Assembly: GCA_025458085.1 (NCBI GenBank)
Contig: JALOTC010000003.1
Span: 1 to 41,535, forward strand
Source of the DNA: Cypionkella sp.
Lineage (GTDB): Bacteria > Pseudomonadota > Alphaproteobacteria > Rhodobacterales > Rhodobacteraceae
Length of the DNA stretch: 41,535 nt
Reading direction: 5' to 3'
Position 1 is the stretch's first letter; the number at the start of each line of letters is the position of its first letter. Made by a program: the position numbers and the translations under genes. Positions 33,577-41,535 of this stretch are shown in pieces. The notes under the pieces were generated by a model, which did no database searches, had not been told where the DNA came from, and worked only from the letters and a program-made list of their open reading frames with translations.

Positions 33577-36500
33577 GTGGCGATGAGCGAGGCCCCTGGC
33601 GACCGGGCGAGCGTGGGTGCATCCGTGCCCCCCGAGCCTGTGCCTGTGCCTGCGCCTGTTCCCGAGTCTTCGCCTTCCGCCGCCGCGACCGGGCGAAGGT
33701 GGCGTCTGCGCCGGGCAGGACGCGCGGGGGCGATTGTTGCGGTTTTTGTTGCGGTGATGGCCGGGGGGCTGGTGCTTGCGCTGCTGGCCCTGACCGGACG
33801 GCCCCTTCCCCTGCCAGTCTGGGCTGTGGCGGAAATCGAGGCGCGGGCCAATGTGGCGCTGACGCGTGATCTGCCGGGTGCGGCGGTGTCGATGGGGCGG
33901 GTGGAACTTCGTTTGGAGACTGATTTCACGCCAAGGCTACGGATCGAGGATCTGCGCCTGATGCAACCGGGGGGGCGCGTGCTTTTGGCTCTGCCCGATT
34001 TGCGTGTGGTCTTTGACGCTGGCGCGCTTTTGTCGGGGCAAGGGCTGAAGCCGGAAAACCTCCGCATCGCAGGAGCGGCTTTCGCGCTGCGCAGGCGATC
34101 GGATGGGAGCTTTGATGTCGCGTTGGGGGGCGGGCAGCGGCCTGACATCGGCAACCTGCCCGAGGCTTTGGCATTACTGGATCGAGTCTTGGCCGCGCCG
34201 ATCCTGTCGCATCTCAAGACCGTCGAAATCGAGGCGCTGACCCTCACGCTCGAGGATGCGCTTTTGAACCGGGTCTGGTCGGTGGGTGATGGGCGGATGC
34301 GGCTTGATCTTGGGCCAACGGGGCAGGCTGCGGAATTCGCGCTGTCACTTCTTGGCGGTGGAGAGGCGTCTTCGCGCGCGGTGGTCACCTTGGTGCGTCC
34401 GGCGGGCGAGGTTACGCTACGCCTTGGCGCATCGGTTGAAGCTGTTGCCGCGCGCGACCTTGCGGCACAGACGCCGCTTCTGTCATGGCTCGGCGTACTG
34501 TCGGCCCCGATTTCGGGCCGGATCGATGCCGAGGTGACGGAGGCGGGGCTGTCCGCGTTTGGCGCGGAAATGGAACTGGGTGCGGGCGCTTTGCAGCCCG
34601 ACCCCGCCGCACCCGCAATTCCCTTTGACCGTGCGGCACTGCGCCTTGGCTATGAGCCGGATTTGGGCCGCATCCGCCTGCAGGACCTGACGATCGAAAG
34701 CGCGACCCTACGGCTTGAGGCCACGGGGCACAGTTACCTATTGGCCGAGACGGGCGAAGTGCTCTCCGGCCCGTTGGGCGGGCGTTTGCCCGCTGCCTTT
34801 TTGGGGCAGGTGAACATCACCGGCGCGCAGATTGACCCGGAGGGATTGTTTGAACGCCCGCTGATCTTTACCGGCGGCGCTATGGATGCGCGGCTGACAC
34901 TGGCACCCTTCCGGATCGAGATCGGGCAACTCTCGTTGATCGAGGAACGTGGGCGCAGGCTTTCGCTGTCTGGCCTTGCCGAGGTTTTGGGCGGGGGCTG
35001 GCGCGTGGCCATGGACCTTGGCCTTGACGCGATGGACCATGATCGCCTGTTGCAGCTTTGGCCCAAGGCTTTGGTGCCCAATACGCGGGAGTGGGTGGGG
35101 CAGAATGTGGCAGAGGGCCTTTTGACCGACATCCGCGCCGCGCTGCGCCTGATGCCGGGGGAGGAGCCGCGCCTCTCGCTGGGCTATGAATTCGACGGGG
35201 CCGAGGTGCGTTTCCTGCGCACGCTGCCGCCCATCACCGGGGGGCGGGGGCGGTCCACCGTGGATGGCACGCGCTATATGATTGCGCTGGATGCGGGCGA
35301 GGTGGAAGCCCCCGCAGGCGGGCGGATCAATGTGGCGGGATCGGTCTTTAGCATTCCCGATGTGACGCAGCGCCCCGCCCATGCCGAAATCGACCTGCGC
35401 ACCGAAAGTTCCATCACGGCGGCGCTGTCGCTTTTGGACCTGCCGCCCTTTGAATTCATGACGAAATCGGGGCGGCCCGTCGATCTGGCCGAAGGGCGCG
35501 CGCTGATTGAAACGGCGCTGCGCCTGCCGTTGCAGCCGCGGGTGCAACTGCCCGATGTGCGCTATGCGGTGACCGGGCAGTTGCTGGATGTTGTTTCGGA
35601 CCGGCTGATCACCGGCAAGAGGCTGGAGGCCGATGTGCTGCGGTTGGAGGCCGATGGTACGGGGCTCACGATCTCTGGTCCCGGCCGGGTCGGGGAGGCG
35701 CGGTTTGCAGTAGCCTTTCGACAGGATTTCGGGCCAGAGGCGCGGGGCCGGTCGCGCGTGACGGGCGAGGTGACGCTTTCCCCTGCCGCCCTTGCCGAAT
35801 TCGGGATCGCGCTGCCGCAGGGTATGGTGACGGGGCAGGGGCAGGGCAAGATCGAGATTGCGCTGGAACGCGGGGCGACGGGCATCCTGCGCCTGACTTC
35901 GGACCTGCGTGGCATCGGGCTTGGGCTGGCCCCTGTGGGCTGGTCCAAGCCTGCCAATGTTGCTGGCAGTCTGGAAGTAGAGGCGCAACTTGGCCAACCG
36001 CCTCAGGTGCGGCGACTGGCGCTTTCGGCCCCTGACCTTGAGCTTGAGGGCGCGCTGCAACTGGGTGCCAATGGGGGGCTGGAGCGTGCGGATTTCACCG
36101 AGCTGCGTCTGGGGCAGTGGTTGGAGGGGCCTGTCACCCTGACCGGACGCGGGCCGGGGCGGACCCCCGAGGTGAATATGACTGGCGGACAGATCGACCT
36201 GCGCCGATTTGATCCGCCACCGGGGCAGGATCGGGGAAATGGTGAGGGCACGCCGATCCGGTTGAGCCTTGATCGACTGGCGGTGACCGATGGGATTTCC
36301 ATCATCGGATTGCAGGGCGAATTCAGCACTGCGGGCGGTTTCAACGGTGCGTTTCGGGGTAGCCTGAATGGCGAGGCGAGGATTGCCGGAACGGTGGTGC
36401 CTGCACGCCATGGCACGGCCGTGCGTGTCACATCGGAAAACGCCGGAGCGGCCTTGCGCGCGGCGGGCGTGTTCCAGAATGCGCGCGATGGTGGGCTGGA

Positions 36501-36996
36501 ACTCACCCTGACGCCAAGGGCCGAACGCGGCAGTTACGATGGACGGGCCGAGATCCGGGGCATCCGTGTGCGCAAGACCAATGCCATCGCCGAACTTCTG
36601 TCGGCGGTTTCCGTCGTTGGCCTTCTGGAGCAATTGAACGGATCAGGCATTCTGTTCAATACGGCGGAGTTCGATTTTCTGCTAACGCCCGGCGGGTTGC
36701 AGATTGCCCAAGGCTCTGCCGTCGGGGCCAGTATCGGTGTCTCTATGGCAGGGATTTATGTGGCAGCATCGCGACAACTGGCCTTGCAGGGGGTGGTATC
36801 ACCCATCTATCTGGTCAATGGCATCGGTGCGGCCGTGACCCGCCGGGGAGAGGGGCTGTTCGGCTTCAACTACCAAATCCGGGGGAGTGCGGATGCCCCC
36901 GATGTGCAGGTCAACCCGCTGTCGATCCTGACACCGGGGATGTTCCGCGAACTTTTCCGGCGACCGCCGCCGGTTCTGGGGCGACAGACAGAATGA
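33577..36996 (+). CDS. Large AsmA/YhdP-like (DUF3971) envelope protein
   Basis: 1139 residues from GTG 33577 (AAAGG 6 bases upstream; ATG 33583 also possible). A short cytoplasmic Pro-rich N-terminus, an Arg-rich stretch, then one membrane helix ([23 protein letters not shown]). The rest is a repetitive beta-rich periplasmic domain typical of AsmA-like bridges ([49 protein letters not shown]), ending in an AsmA_2-like segment ([33 protein letters not shown]). Relatives such as YhdP and TamB carry phospholipids to the outer membrane. That role fits, but is inferred. Its stop overlaps queA by 4 bases. Confidence 0.9.
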   Translation: MAMSEAPGDRASVGASVPPEPVPVPAPVPESSPSAAATGRRWRLRRAGRAGAIVAVFVAVMAGGLVLALLALTGRPLPLPVWAVAEIEARANVALTRDLPGAAVSMGRVELRLETDFTPRLRIEDLRLMQPGGRVLLALPDLRVVFDAGALLSGQGLKPENLRIAGAAFALRRRSDGSFDVALGGGQRPDIGNLPEALALLDRVLAAPILSHLKTVEIEALTLTLEDALLNRVWSVGDGRMRLDLGPTGQAAEFALSLLGGGEASSRAVVTLVRPAGEVTLRLGASVEAVAARDLAAQTPLLSWLGVLSAPISGRIDAEVTEAGLSAFGAEMELGAGALQPDPAAPAIPFDRAALRLGYEPDLGRIRLQDLTIESATLRLEATGHSYLLAETGEVLSGPLGGRLPAAFLGQVNITGAQIDPEGLFERPLIFTGGAMDARLTLAPFRIEIGQLSLIEERGRRLSLSGLAEVLGGGWRVAMDLGLDAMDHDRLLQLWPKALVPNTREWVGQNVAEGLLTDIRAALRLMPGEEPRLSLGYEFDGAEVRFLRTLPPITGGRGRSTVDGTRYMIALDAGEVEAPAGGRINVAGSVFSIPDVTQRPAHAEIDLRTESSITAALSLLDLPPFEFMTKSGRPVDLAEGRALIETALRLPLQPRVQLPDVRYAVTGQLLDVVSDRLITGKRLEADVLRLEADGTGLTISGPGRVGEARFAVAFRQDFGPEARGRSRVTGEVTLSPAALAEFGIALPQGMVTGQGQGKIEIALERGATGILRLTSDLRGIGLGLAPVGWSKPANVAGSLEVEAQLGQPPQVRRLALSAPDLELEGALQLGANGGLERADFTELRLGQWLEGPVTLTGRGPGRTPEVNMTGGQIDLRRFDPPPGQDRGNGEGTPIRLSLDRLAVTDGISIIGLQGEFSTAGGFNGAFRGSLNGEARIAGTVVPARHGTAVRVTSENAGAALRAAGVFQNARDGGLELTLTPRAERGSYDGRAEIRGIRVRKTNAIAELLSAVSVVGLLEQLNGSGILFNTAEFDFLLTPGGLQIAQGSAVGASIGVSMAGIYVAASRQLALQGVVSPIYLVNGIGAAVTRRGEGLFGFNYQIRGSADAPDVQVNPLSILTPGMFRELFRRPPPVLGRQTE

Positions 36997-38033
36997 AGTT
37001 GAGTGATTTTGATTTCGACCTGCCGGAGCGGCTGATCGCCACCCGGCCCGCCAACCCGCGCACCTCGGCCCGGCTGTTGCTGGCCGAAGGGGATCGGATC
37101 AGTGACCGGCATGTCTTTGACCTTGTGGATATCTTTTGCCCCGGTGACAGGCTTGTCCTGAACAACACCAAGGTCATCCCCGCCCGCCTGACCGGGCATC
37201 GGCATCGGGGGGATGCGGTGGCGAAGGTCGAGATCACGCTTCTGGAACCCGCCGCCGCAGGCGGGTGGCGGGCGCTTGCCAAACCCCTGCGCAAGCTCGC
37301 CTTGGGCGAGGAGGTGGTCTTTTCCCCCGCGCTTTCGGCCCATGTGGCGGAGAAGTCAGAGACAGACCTGCGGCTGGAGTTCAATCTTTCGGGCGATGAT
37401 TTCGACGCGGCCTTGGCCGAGGCGGGGGCAATGCCCCTGCCGCCCTATATCGCCGCCAAACGCGCGCCTGATGCGCAGGACAAGACCGATTATCAGACCG
37501 TCTTTGCCCGCCATGCGGGGGCGGTTGCAGCACCGACGGCAAGCCTGCATTTTGATGAGGCGCTGTTGCGTGCCTTGGTCGCCAAAGGCGTCACGCTGAC
37601 CGAAGTCACCCTGCATGTCGGGGCCGGCACCTTTCTTCCCGTGAAGGTGGAAGATGTCACGACCCATAGGATGCATGCCGAATGGGGCCGCGTCACGCAG
37701 AGCGCGGCGGACGAGATCAACGCAACCAAGGCCGCAGGGGGGCGGGTGATCCCGGTCGGCACCACGGCCCTGCGGCTGATCGAAAGTGCTGCGCGATCCG
37801 GGCGGGTCGAGCCGTGGGAGGGGCCGACGGATATCTTCATCTATCCCGGTTTCGACTTCCGCGTGACCGATGCGCTGATGACGAATTTCCACCTGCCGAA
37901 ATCCACGCTGATGATGCTGGTCAGCGCGCTGATGGGCAAGGATCGGATCGACCGCATCTATGCCCATGCGATTGCCCAAGGCTACCGCTTCTTCAGCTAT
38001 GGCGACTCGTCGCTGCTCGTGCCACGGGCGTAA
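36993..38033 (+). CDS. queA: tRNA preQ1(34) S-adenosylmethionine ribosyltransferase-isomerase QueA
   Basis: 346 residues, normal length. QueA transfers the ribosyl part of SAM to preQ1 at tRNA position 34, making epoxyqueuosine. Family motifs: [121 protein letters not shown] and the end [10 protein letters not shown]. It starts inside the stop of the AsmA-like gene (ATGA). Confidence 0.96.
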   Translation: MKLSDFDFDLPERLIATRPANPRTSARLLLAEGDRISDRHVFDLVDIFCPGDRLVLNNTKVIPARLTGHRHRGDAVAKVEITLLEPAAAGGWRALAKPLRKLALGEEVVFSPALSAHVAEKSETDLRLEFNLSGDDFDAALAEAGAMPLPPYIAAKRAPDAQDKTDYQTVFARHAGAVAAPTASLHFDEALLRALVAKGVTLTEVTLHVGAGTFLPVKVEDVTTHRMHAEWGRVTQSAADEINATKAAGGRVIPVGTTALRLIESAARSGRVEPWEGPTDIFIYPGFDFRVTDALMTNFHLPKSTLMMLVSALMGKDRIDRIYAHAIAQGYRFFSYGDSSLLVPRA

Positions 38034-38059
38034 AGCGCAGGCAAAAGGTCGCCCGCGAC

Positions 38060-38088
38060 AAGACAGGCCTTCCCCCTTGCGCTAGGCT
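38060..38088 (+). promoter_or_regulatory. Possible promoter of the MFS gene
   Basis: AAGACA (38060-38065), 17-base spacer, TAGGCT (38083-38088), 25 bases before the ATG. Same -10 hexamer as the predicted dnaB and DUF2189 promoters. Confidence 0.4.
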
Positions 38089-38112
38089 AGGGGTGGACAG
38101 AGGGAATTTTCG

Positions 38113-39354
38113 ATGCTTTTCGTCTTGCGCAACACATGGGCGCTGCTTTTGGGCCTTGGCCTTCTGATGCTTGGAAATGGCATGCAGGGCACGCTCTTGG
38201 GCATCCGGGGCGATATCGAGAATTTCACGACTTTCCAGATGTCGGTCGTGATGTCGGCCTATTTCGCCGGTTTCCTGTTTGGCTCGCGCCTTGCCCCCGG
38301 CATGATCCGCCGCGTGGGGCATGTGCGCGTCTTTGCGGCGCTGGGGTCGATGATTTCGGCCGTGCTGATCCTTTATGCCGCGGCCCCCGATTGGATGGTT
38401 TGGGTCGCGTTGCGCGTGCTGATCGGCTTTTGCTTTTCCGGCGTTTATATCACCGCGGAAAGCTGGCTCAACAACGCCTCCACCAATGAAACACGGGGTC
38501 AGGCGCTGTCGCTTTACCTGATCGTGCAGATGGTGGGGATCATCGCGGCACAGCTTTTGCTGAATGTGGGTGATCCTTCGGGCTATATCCTTTTTGTGAT
38601 CCCCTCGGTTCTGGTGTCGTTGGCCTTTACCCCGATCCTCCTTTCGGTGAGCCAAGCCCCCGCTTTCGAGACGACGAAGCCCCTCAGTTTCCGCAGGCTC
38701 TATGCCGCCTCTCCGCTTGGCTGCGTGGGCATGTTCCTGTTGGGGGGAGTCTTTTCGGCGCAGTTCGGCATGGCGTCCGTCTGGGGCACCGGGGTTGGGC
38801 TGTCGGTGGCGGATCTGACGATCTTTGTTTCGGCCATCTATGTGGGCGGTTTGGTCCTGCAATACCCGATCGGCTGGCTGTCGGACCGGATCGACCGGCG
38901 TAAGGTCATCTTGTGGCTGGCGGCCTTTGGTGCGGTGGCACTATGCCTTCCGGTTCTGATGGACCTGCCGTTCTGGGGGCTTGTGCTGATCGGGGCCATT
39001 GGGGGCGGGATTTCCAACCCGCTTTATTCGCTCATCCTAGCCTATGTGAATGATTATCTGGACAAGACGGATATGGCGGCTGCCTCTGCCGGGTTGTTGT
39101 TCATCAATGGCGTCGGTGCGATTTCCGGCCCGATCATCACAGGTTGGATGATGGAGGGGATTGGGCCGAACGGGTTTTTCCTGTTTATGGGGCTGCTCTT
39201 TGGGCTTTTGGCCGCCTATGCGGCATGGCGCATGGCGCGCAGGCCCGCGACCCCGGCCGCCACCTCGGGCTTTACCCCGGTTTCCCCCACGGCATCGGTC
39301 GTTGCGGTGGAAACCGCCGCCATGGTCGAGGCAGAGGATGCGCGTCTGAAGTGA
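38113..39354 (+). CDS. Major facilitator superfamily transporter (YcaD-like)
   Basis: 413 residues, twelve predicted helices. Motif-A-like loops SRLAPGMIRRVGHVRVFAALG (after helix 2) and GWLSDRIDRRKVI (after helix 8), and GVYITAESWLNNASTNETRGQALSLY, which is typical of the YcaD branch. The C-terminal 35 residues are a polar tail. AGAGGGAA precedes the ATG. Substrate unknown. No regulator is adjacent. Confidence 0.9.
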   Translation: MLFVLRNTWALLLGLGLLMLGNGMQGTLLGIRGDIENFTTFQMSVVMSAYFAGFLFGSRLAPGMIRRVGHVRVFAALGSMISAVLILYAAAPDWMVWVALRVLIGFCFSGVYITAESWLNNASTNETRGQALSLYLIVQMVGIIAAQLLLNVGDPSGYILFVIPSVLVSLAFTPILLSVSQAPAFETTKPLSFRRLYAASPLGCVGMFLLGGVFSAQFGMASVWGTGVGLSVADLTIFVSAIYVGGLVLQYPIGWLSDRIDRRKVILWLAAFGAVALCLPVLMDLPFWGLVLIGAIGGGISNPLYSLILAYVNDYLDKTDMAAASAGLLFINGVGAISGPIITGWMMEGIGPNGFFLFMGLLFGLLAAYAAWRMARRPATPAATSGFTPVSPTASVVAVETAAMVEAEDARLK

Positions 39355-39406
39355 CTTGCGCACCCGGTTCCACCCTGCCACGCTGAGGCAAATGGGAGGA
39401 AGGGCG

Positions 39407-39982
39407 ATGTCTGACCCGGTTGAGGTGCTCGATTTCTGGTTGGGCGAGATCGGTCCAGAGGGCTGGTATGCCGGAGGCGAGGAGATCGATGATACCATCG
39501 CCCTGCGTTTCGGTGATCTGTGGCAGGCCTTGCGCGACGGGGGGCTTGAGCATTGGGTCGATGGCGTTGTGGGCACGCTCGCCTATCTGGTCGTGGCCGA
39601 CCAGTTCCCCAGAAACATTCACCGGGGCAGGGCAGAGGCCTTTACGACCGATGTGCAAGCCCGCGCTGCCGCACGCCGCGCGCTGGAGGCCGGGTGGGAT
39701 ATGGCTGCGCCAGAGCCGGAGCGGCAGTTTTTCTATATGCCATTTGAACATTCCGAAGATCTGGCGGATCAGGATCTTTGCGTGGCGCTGATGGCGGAAC
39801 GCCTGACCGGATCGCCCGACAGCCTGCTGCATGCCCGCGCGCATCGCGAGGTGATCGCGCGCTTTGGCCGCTTTCCCTTTCGCAATGCCGCCCTTGGCCG
39901 GACCGATACGCCCGAAGAAGCGGCCTTTCTGGCCGAAGGTGGCTATCCCGCTTTGGTGCGGCAGATGCAGGCCGCAGACTAG
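39407..39982 (+). CDS. DUF924 family protein
   Basis: 191 residues from ATG 39407, which follows GGGAGGAAGGGCG; an upstream open extension to 39356 has no ribosome site. Family features: VLDFWLGEIGPEGWY, LAYLVVADQFPRNIHRGRAEAF, EPERQFFYMPFEHSEDLADQD, HARAHREVIARFGRFPFRNAALGR and EEAAFLAEGGY. It has an all-helical, TPR-like fold in known structures. Function unknown. Confidence 0.9.
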   Translation: MSDPVEVLDFWLGEIGPEGWYAGGEEIDDTIALRFGDLWQALRDGGLEHWVDGVVGTLAYLVVADQFPRNIHRGRAEAFTTDVQARAAARRALEAGWDMAAPEPERQFFYMPFEHSEDLADQDLCVALMAERLTGSPDSLLHARAHREVIARFGRFPFRNAALGRTDTPEEAAFLAEGGYPALVRQMQAAD

Positions 39983-40097
39983 CCCTGACATTCGCGCAAG
40001 TGCCATGCATTTTCCGCATAGGCCCCCGGCGTTGGCTGCGTTGCTTCGTCAACAGGAATAGTTTAAGGGTAAACCACTTTTTCCAAGGGAGGGAAGC

Positions 40098-41445
40098 ATG
40101 GCGGCGCAGAGCTTTGATGTGGTCGTGATCGGGGCCGGTCCGGGGGGCTATGTGGCGGCGATCCGCGCAAGCCAGTTGGGCTTGAAAGTGGCGATTGTCG
40201 AACGCGAACATCTGGGCGGCATCTGCCTGAACTGGGGCTGTATCCCGACCAAGGCCATGCTGCGCAGCGCCGAAGTCTATCACCTGATGCACCGCGCCAA
40301 GGAATTCGGGCTGGGCGCGACCGGGATCAGCTATGACCTGCCCGCCGTGGTCGCGCGGTCGCGCGCGGTGGCCAAGCAGCTTTCGGGCGGCATCGGGCAT
40401 TTGATGAAAAAGAACAAAGTCACGGTTTTCATGGGTGCGGCGACACTCCCCGCCAAGGGCCGTGTCAGCGTGAAGACCGACAAGGGGGTGGAGGAGTTGA
40501 CCGCCCCTCATATCATCCTTGCGACGGGCGCGCGTGCGCGCGAATTGCCGGGGCTGGAGGCTGATGGCGATCTGGTCTGGTCCTACAAGCATGCGCTGGT
40601 CGCCAGCCGGATGCCCAAGAAACTGCTGGTCATCGGCTCTGGCGCGATTGGGATTGAATTTGCAAGCTTCTTCAACACCCTGGGCGCCGATACGACGGTG
40701 GTCGAGGTGATGGATCGCATCCTGCCGGTGGAAGATGCCGAAATCTCGGCCTTTGCGAAAAAGCAATTCGTGAAGCAGGGCATGAAGATCATGGAAAAGG
40801 CCACGGTCAAGAAACTGGACCGGGTGAAGGGCAAGGGCGTGACCGCCCATATCCGTGGGGATTGTTGGCAATGTCGAAGGGCTGGGGCTTGAGGCGCTTG
40901 GCGTCAAGATCGACCGCACCCATGTGGTAACGGATGAATTCTGCCGTACGGGGGTGGAGGGCCTTTATGCCATCGGTGATATCGCGGGCGCGCCGTGGTT
41001 GGCCCACAAGGCGAGTCATGAAGGCGTGATGGTAGCGGAACTGATCGCGGGCAAACATCCCCATCCGATCAAGCCCAATTCCATCGCGGGCTGCACCTAT
41101 TGCCATCCGCAGGTGGCAAGCGTTGGTCTGACCGAAGCCAAGGCGAAAGAGGCGGGCTATACCGTCAAGGTGGGGCGCTTCCCGTTCATCGGCAATGGCA
41201 AGGCCATCGCGCTTGGTGAGTCGGAAGGCATGATCAAGACTGTGTTCGACGCCAAAACAGGCGAGCTTTTGGGCGCGCATATGGTGGGCGCGGAAGTGAC
41301 AGAATTGATCCAAGGCTATGTGGTGGGCCGCAGCCTTGAGACGACTGAGGAAGATTTGATGAACACCGTCTTCCCGCATCCAACGCTGTCGGAAATGATG
41401 CATGAGGCGGTGCTTGATGCCTATGGCCGCGCGCTGCATATCTGA
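40098..41445 (+). CDS. lpdA: Dihydrolipoamide dehydrogenase (E3), frame broken near residue 252
   Basis: E3 reoxidises dihydrolipoamide in the pyruvate, 2-oxoglutarate and glycine systems using FAD and NAD. The first frame has IGAGPGGYVAAIRA, the redox cysteines C43/C48 (GGICLNWGCIPTKAML) and the NAD-site GSGAIGIEFASFF. It reads normally to VTAHI (codon 252, 40851-40853), then goes out of frame. From 40855 a +1 frame continues VGIVGNVEGLGLEALG to the expected end, with the FAD motif YAIGDIAGAPWLAHKASHEG and the catalytic His/Glu pair (FPHPTLSEMMHE). Family members have about 20 residues between these points, so an out-of-frame deletion is likely. A GGGAGGGAAGC site precedes the start. Confidence 0.92.
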
Positions 41446-41469
41446 GCATCCTTGGAATTGATCGGCTGG

Positions 41470-41496
41470 AAAGGGGCTTTCGGGCCTCTTTTCTTT
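41470..41496 (+). terminator. Intrinsic terminator after lpdA
   Basis: AAAGGGGC/GCCTCTTT, an 8-bp stem with one G-T pair and a TTTCGG loop (41470-41491), followed by TCTTTT, 24 bases past the stop. The best intrinsic terminator in the window. Confidence 0.8.
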
Positions 41497-41535
41497 TGCT
41501 TTCCCTTGCTGCGGTCCCGTGTCTGAACCTGTTTT

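Noticed and set aside
34738-36633. A 631-codon open frame opposite the AsmA-like gene
   Set aside because: Same high-GC antisense effect; no motif, and the plus-strand gene has clear signal and domain structure.
1-41535. tRNA/rRNA genes, insertion sequences, prophage, toxin-antitoxin or defence genes
   Set aside because: Looked for T-arm-like motifs, terminal inverted repeats, transposase or integrase motifs and small two-gene modules in the gaps; none was supportable.

Overview
The window is high-GC bacterial chromosome and reads as an alphaproteobacterium of the order Rhodobacterales (Rhodobacter/Gemmobacter/Tabrizicola-like). That placement comes from recognisable protein sequences and from the order purF-cvpA-radA, alr-mlaE-mlaF, pyrC-pyrE/dnaB, amidase-mrcA-prfB and queA-MFS. 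It is an inference; no search was run. I see no tRNA or rRNA gene, CRISPR array, insertion sequence, prophage or plasmid gene. Genes are tightly packed and no gap exceeds about 250 bases, so all longer gaps are covered by the site entries.

Layout. 1-781: the 3' part of a PLP-dependent trans-sulfuration enzyme, damaged. 778-8027 (minus): alr, mlaE, mlaF, a small membrane protein, radA, cvpA, purF and a divergent SDR, with 4-base overlaps at alr/mlaE/mlaF. 8193-9698 (minus): dnaB with its own promoter. 9889-13901 (minus): pyrE, pyrC, an uncharacterised protein and a small glycosyltransferase. 14087-21685 (plus): MoxR ATPase, CoxE-like VWA protein, Pro/Glu-rich OmpA protein, XdhC-family protein, molybdopterin-binding protein and a secreted protein. 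This looks like a maturation set for a molybdenum hydroxylase, but no catalytic subunit is present. 21692-22438 (minus): DsbA-like protein. 22525-29939 (plus): aminotransferase, cell-wall amidase, PBP1A, release factor 2 and a DUF2189 membrane protein. 30015-33439 (minus): bactofilin overlapping an M23 endopeptidase, a DUF455 ferritin-like protein and a BCP peroxiredoxin. 33577-41445 (plus): AsmA/DUF3971-like protein, queA, an MFS transporter, a DUF924 protein and dihydrolipoamide dehydrogenase.

Cell-envelope work is a recurring theme: D-Ala supply (alr), lipid transport (mlaEF), peptidoglycan synthesis and splitting (PBP1A, AMIN amidase, M23), a cytoskeletal scaffold (bactofilin), an OmpA anchor and an AsmA-like protein. 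Nucleotide synthesis (purF, pyrC, pyrE) and replication/repair (dnaB, radA) fill most of the rest.

Two things stand out. First, five short internal deletions hit otherwise well-conserved genes: two in the trans-sulfuration gene, one each in purF, radA and lpdA. All lie in the first 4 kb or last 0.7 kb, which suggests assembly error near contig ends rather than gene death. Second, four copies of an intergenic element, a GC-rich hairpin followed by TATTT-N6-AGATGAAG, are scattered between unrelated genes. I found no convincing new defence or mobile system; this is largely a core-genome region with some poorly characterised genes.
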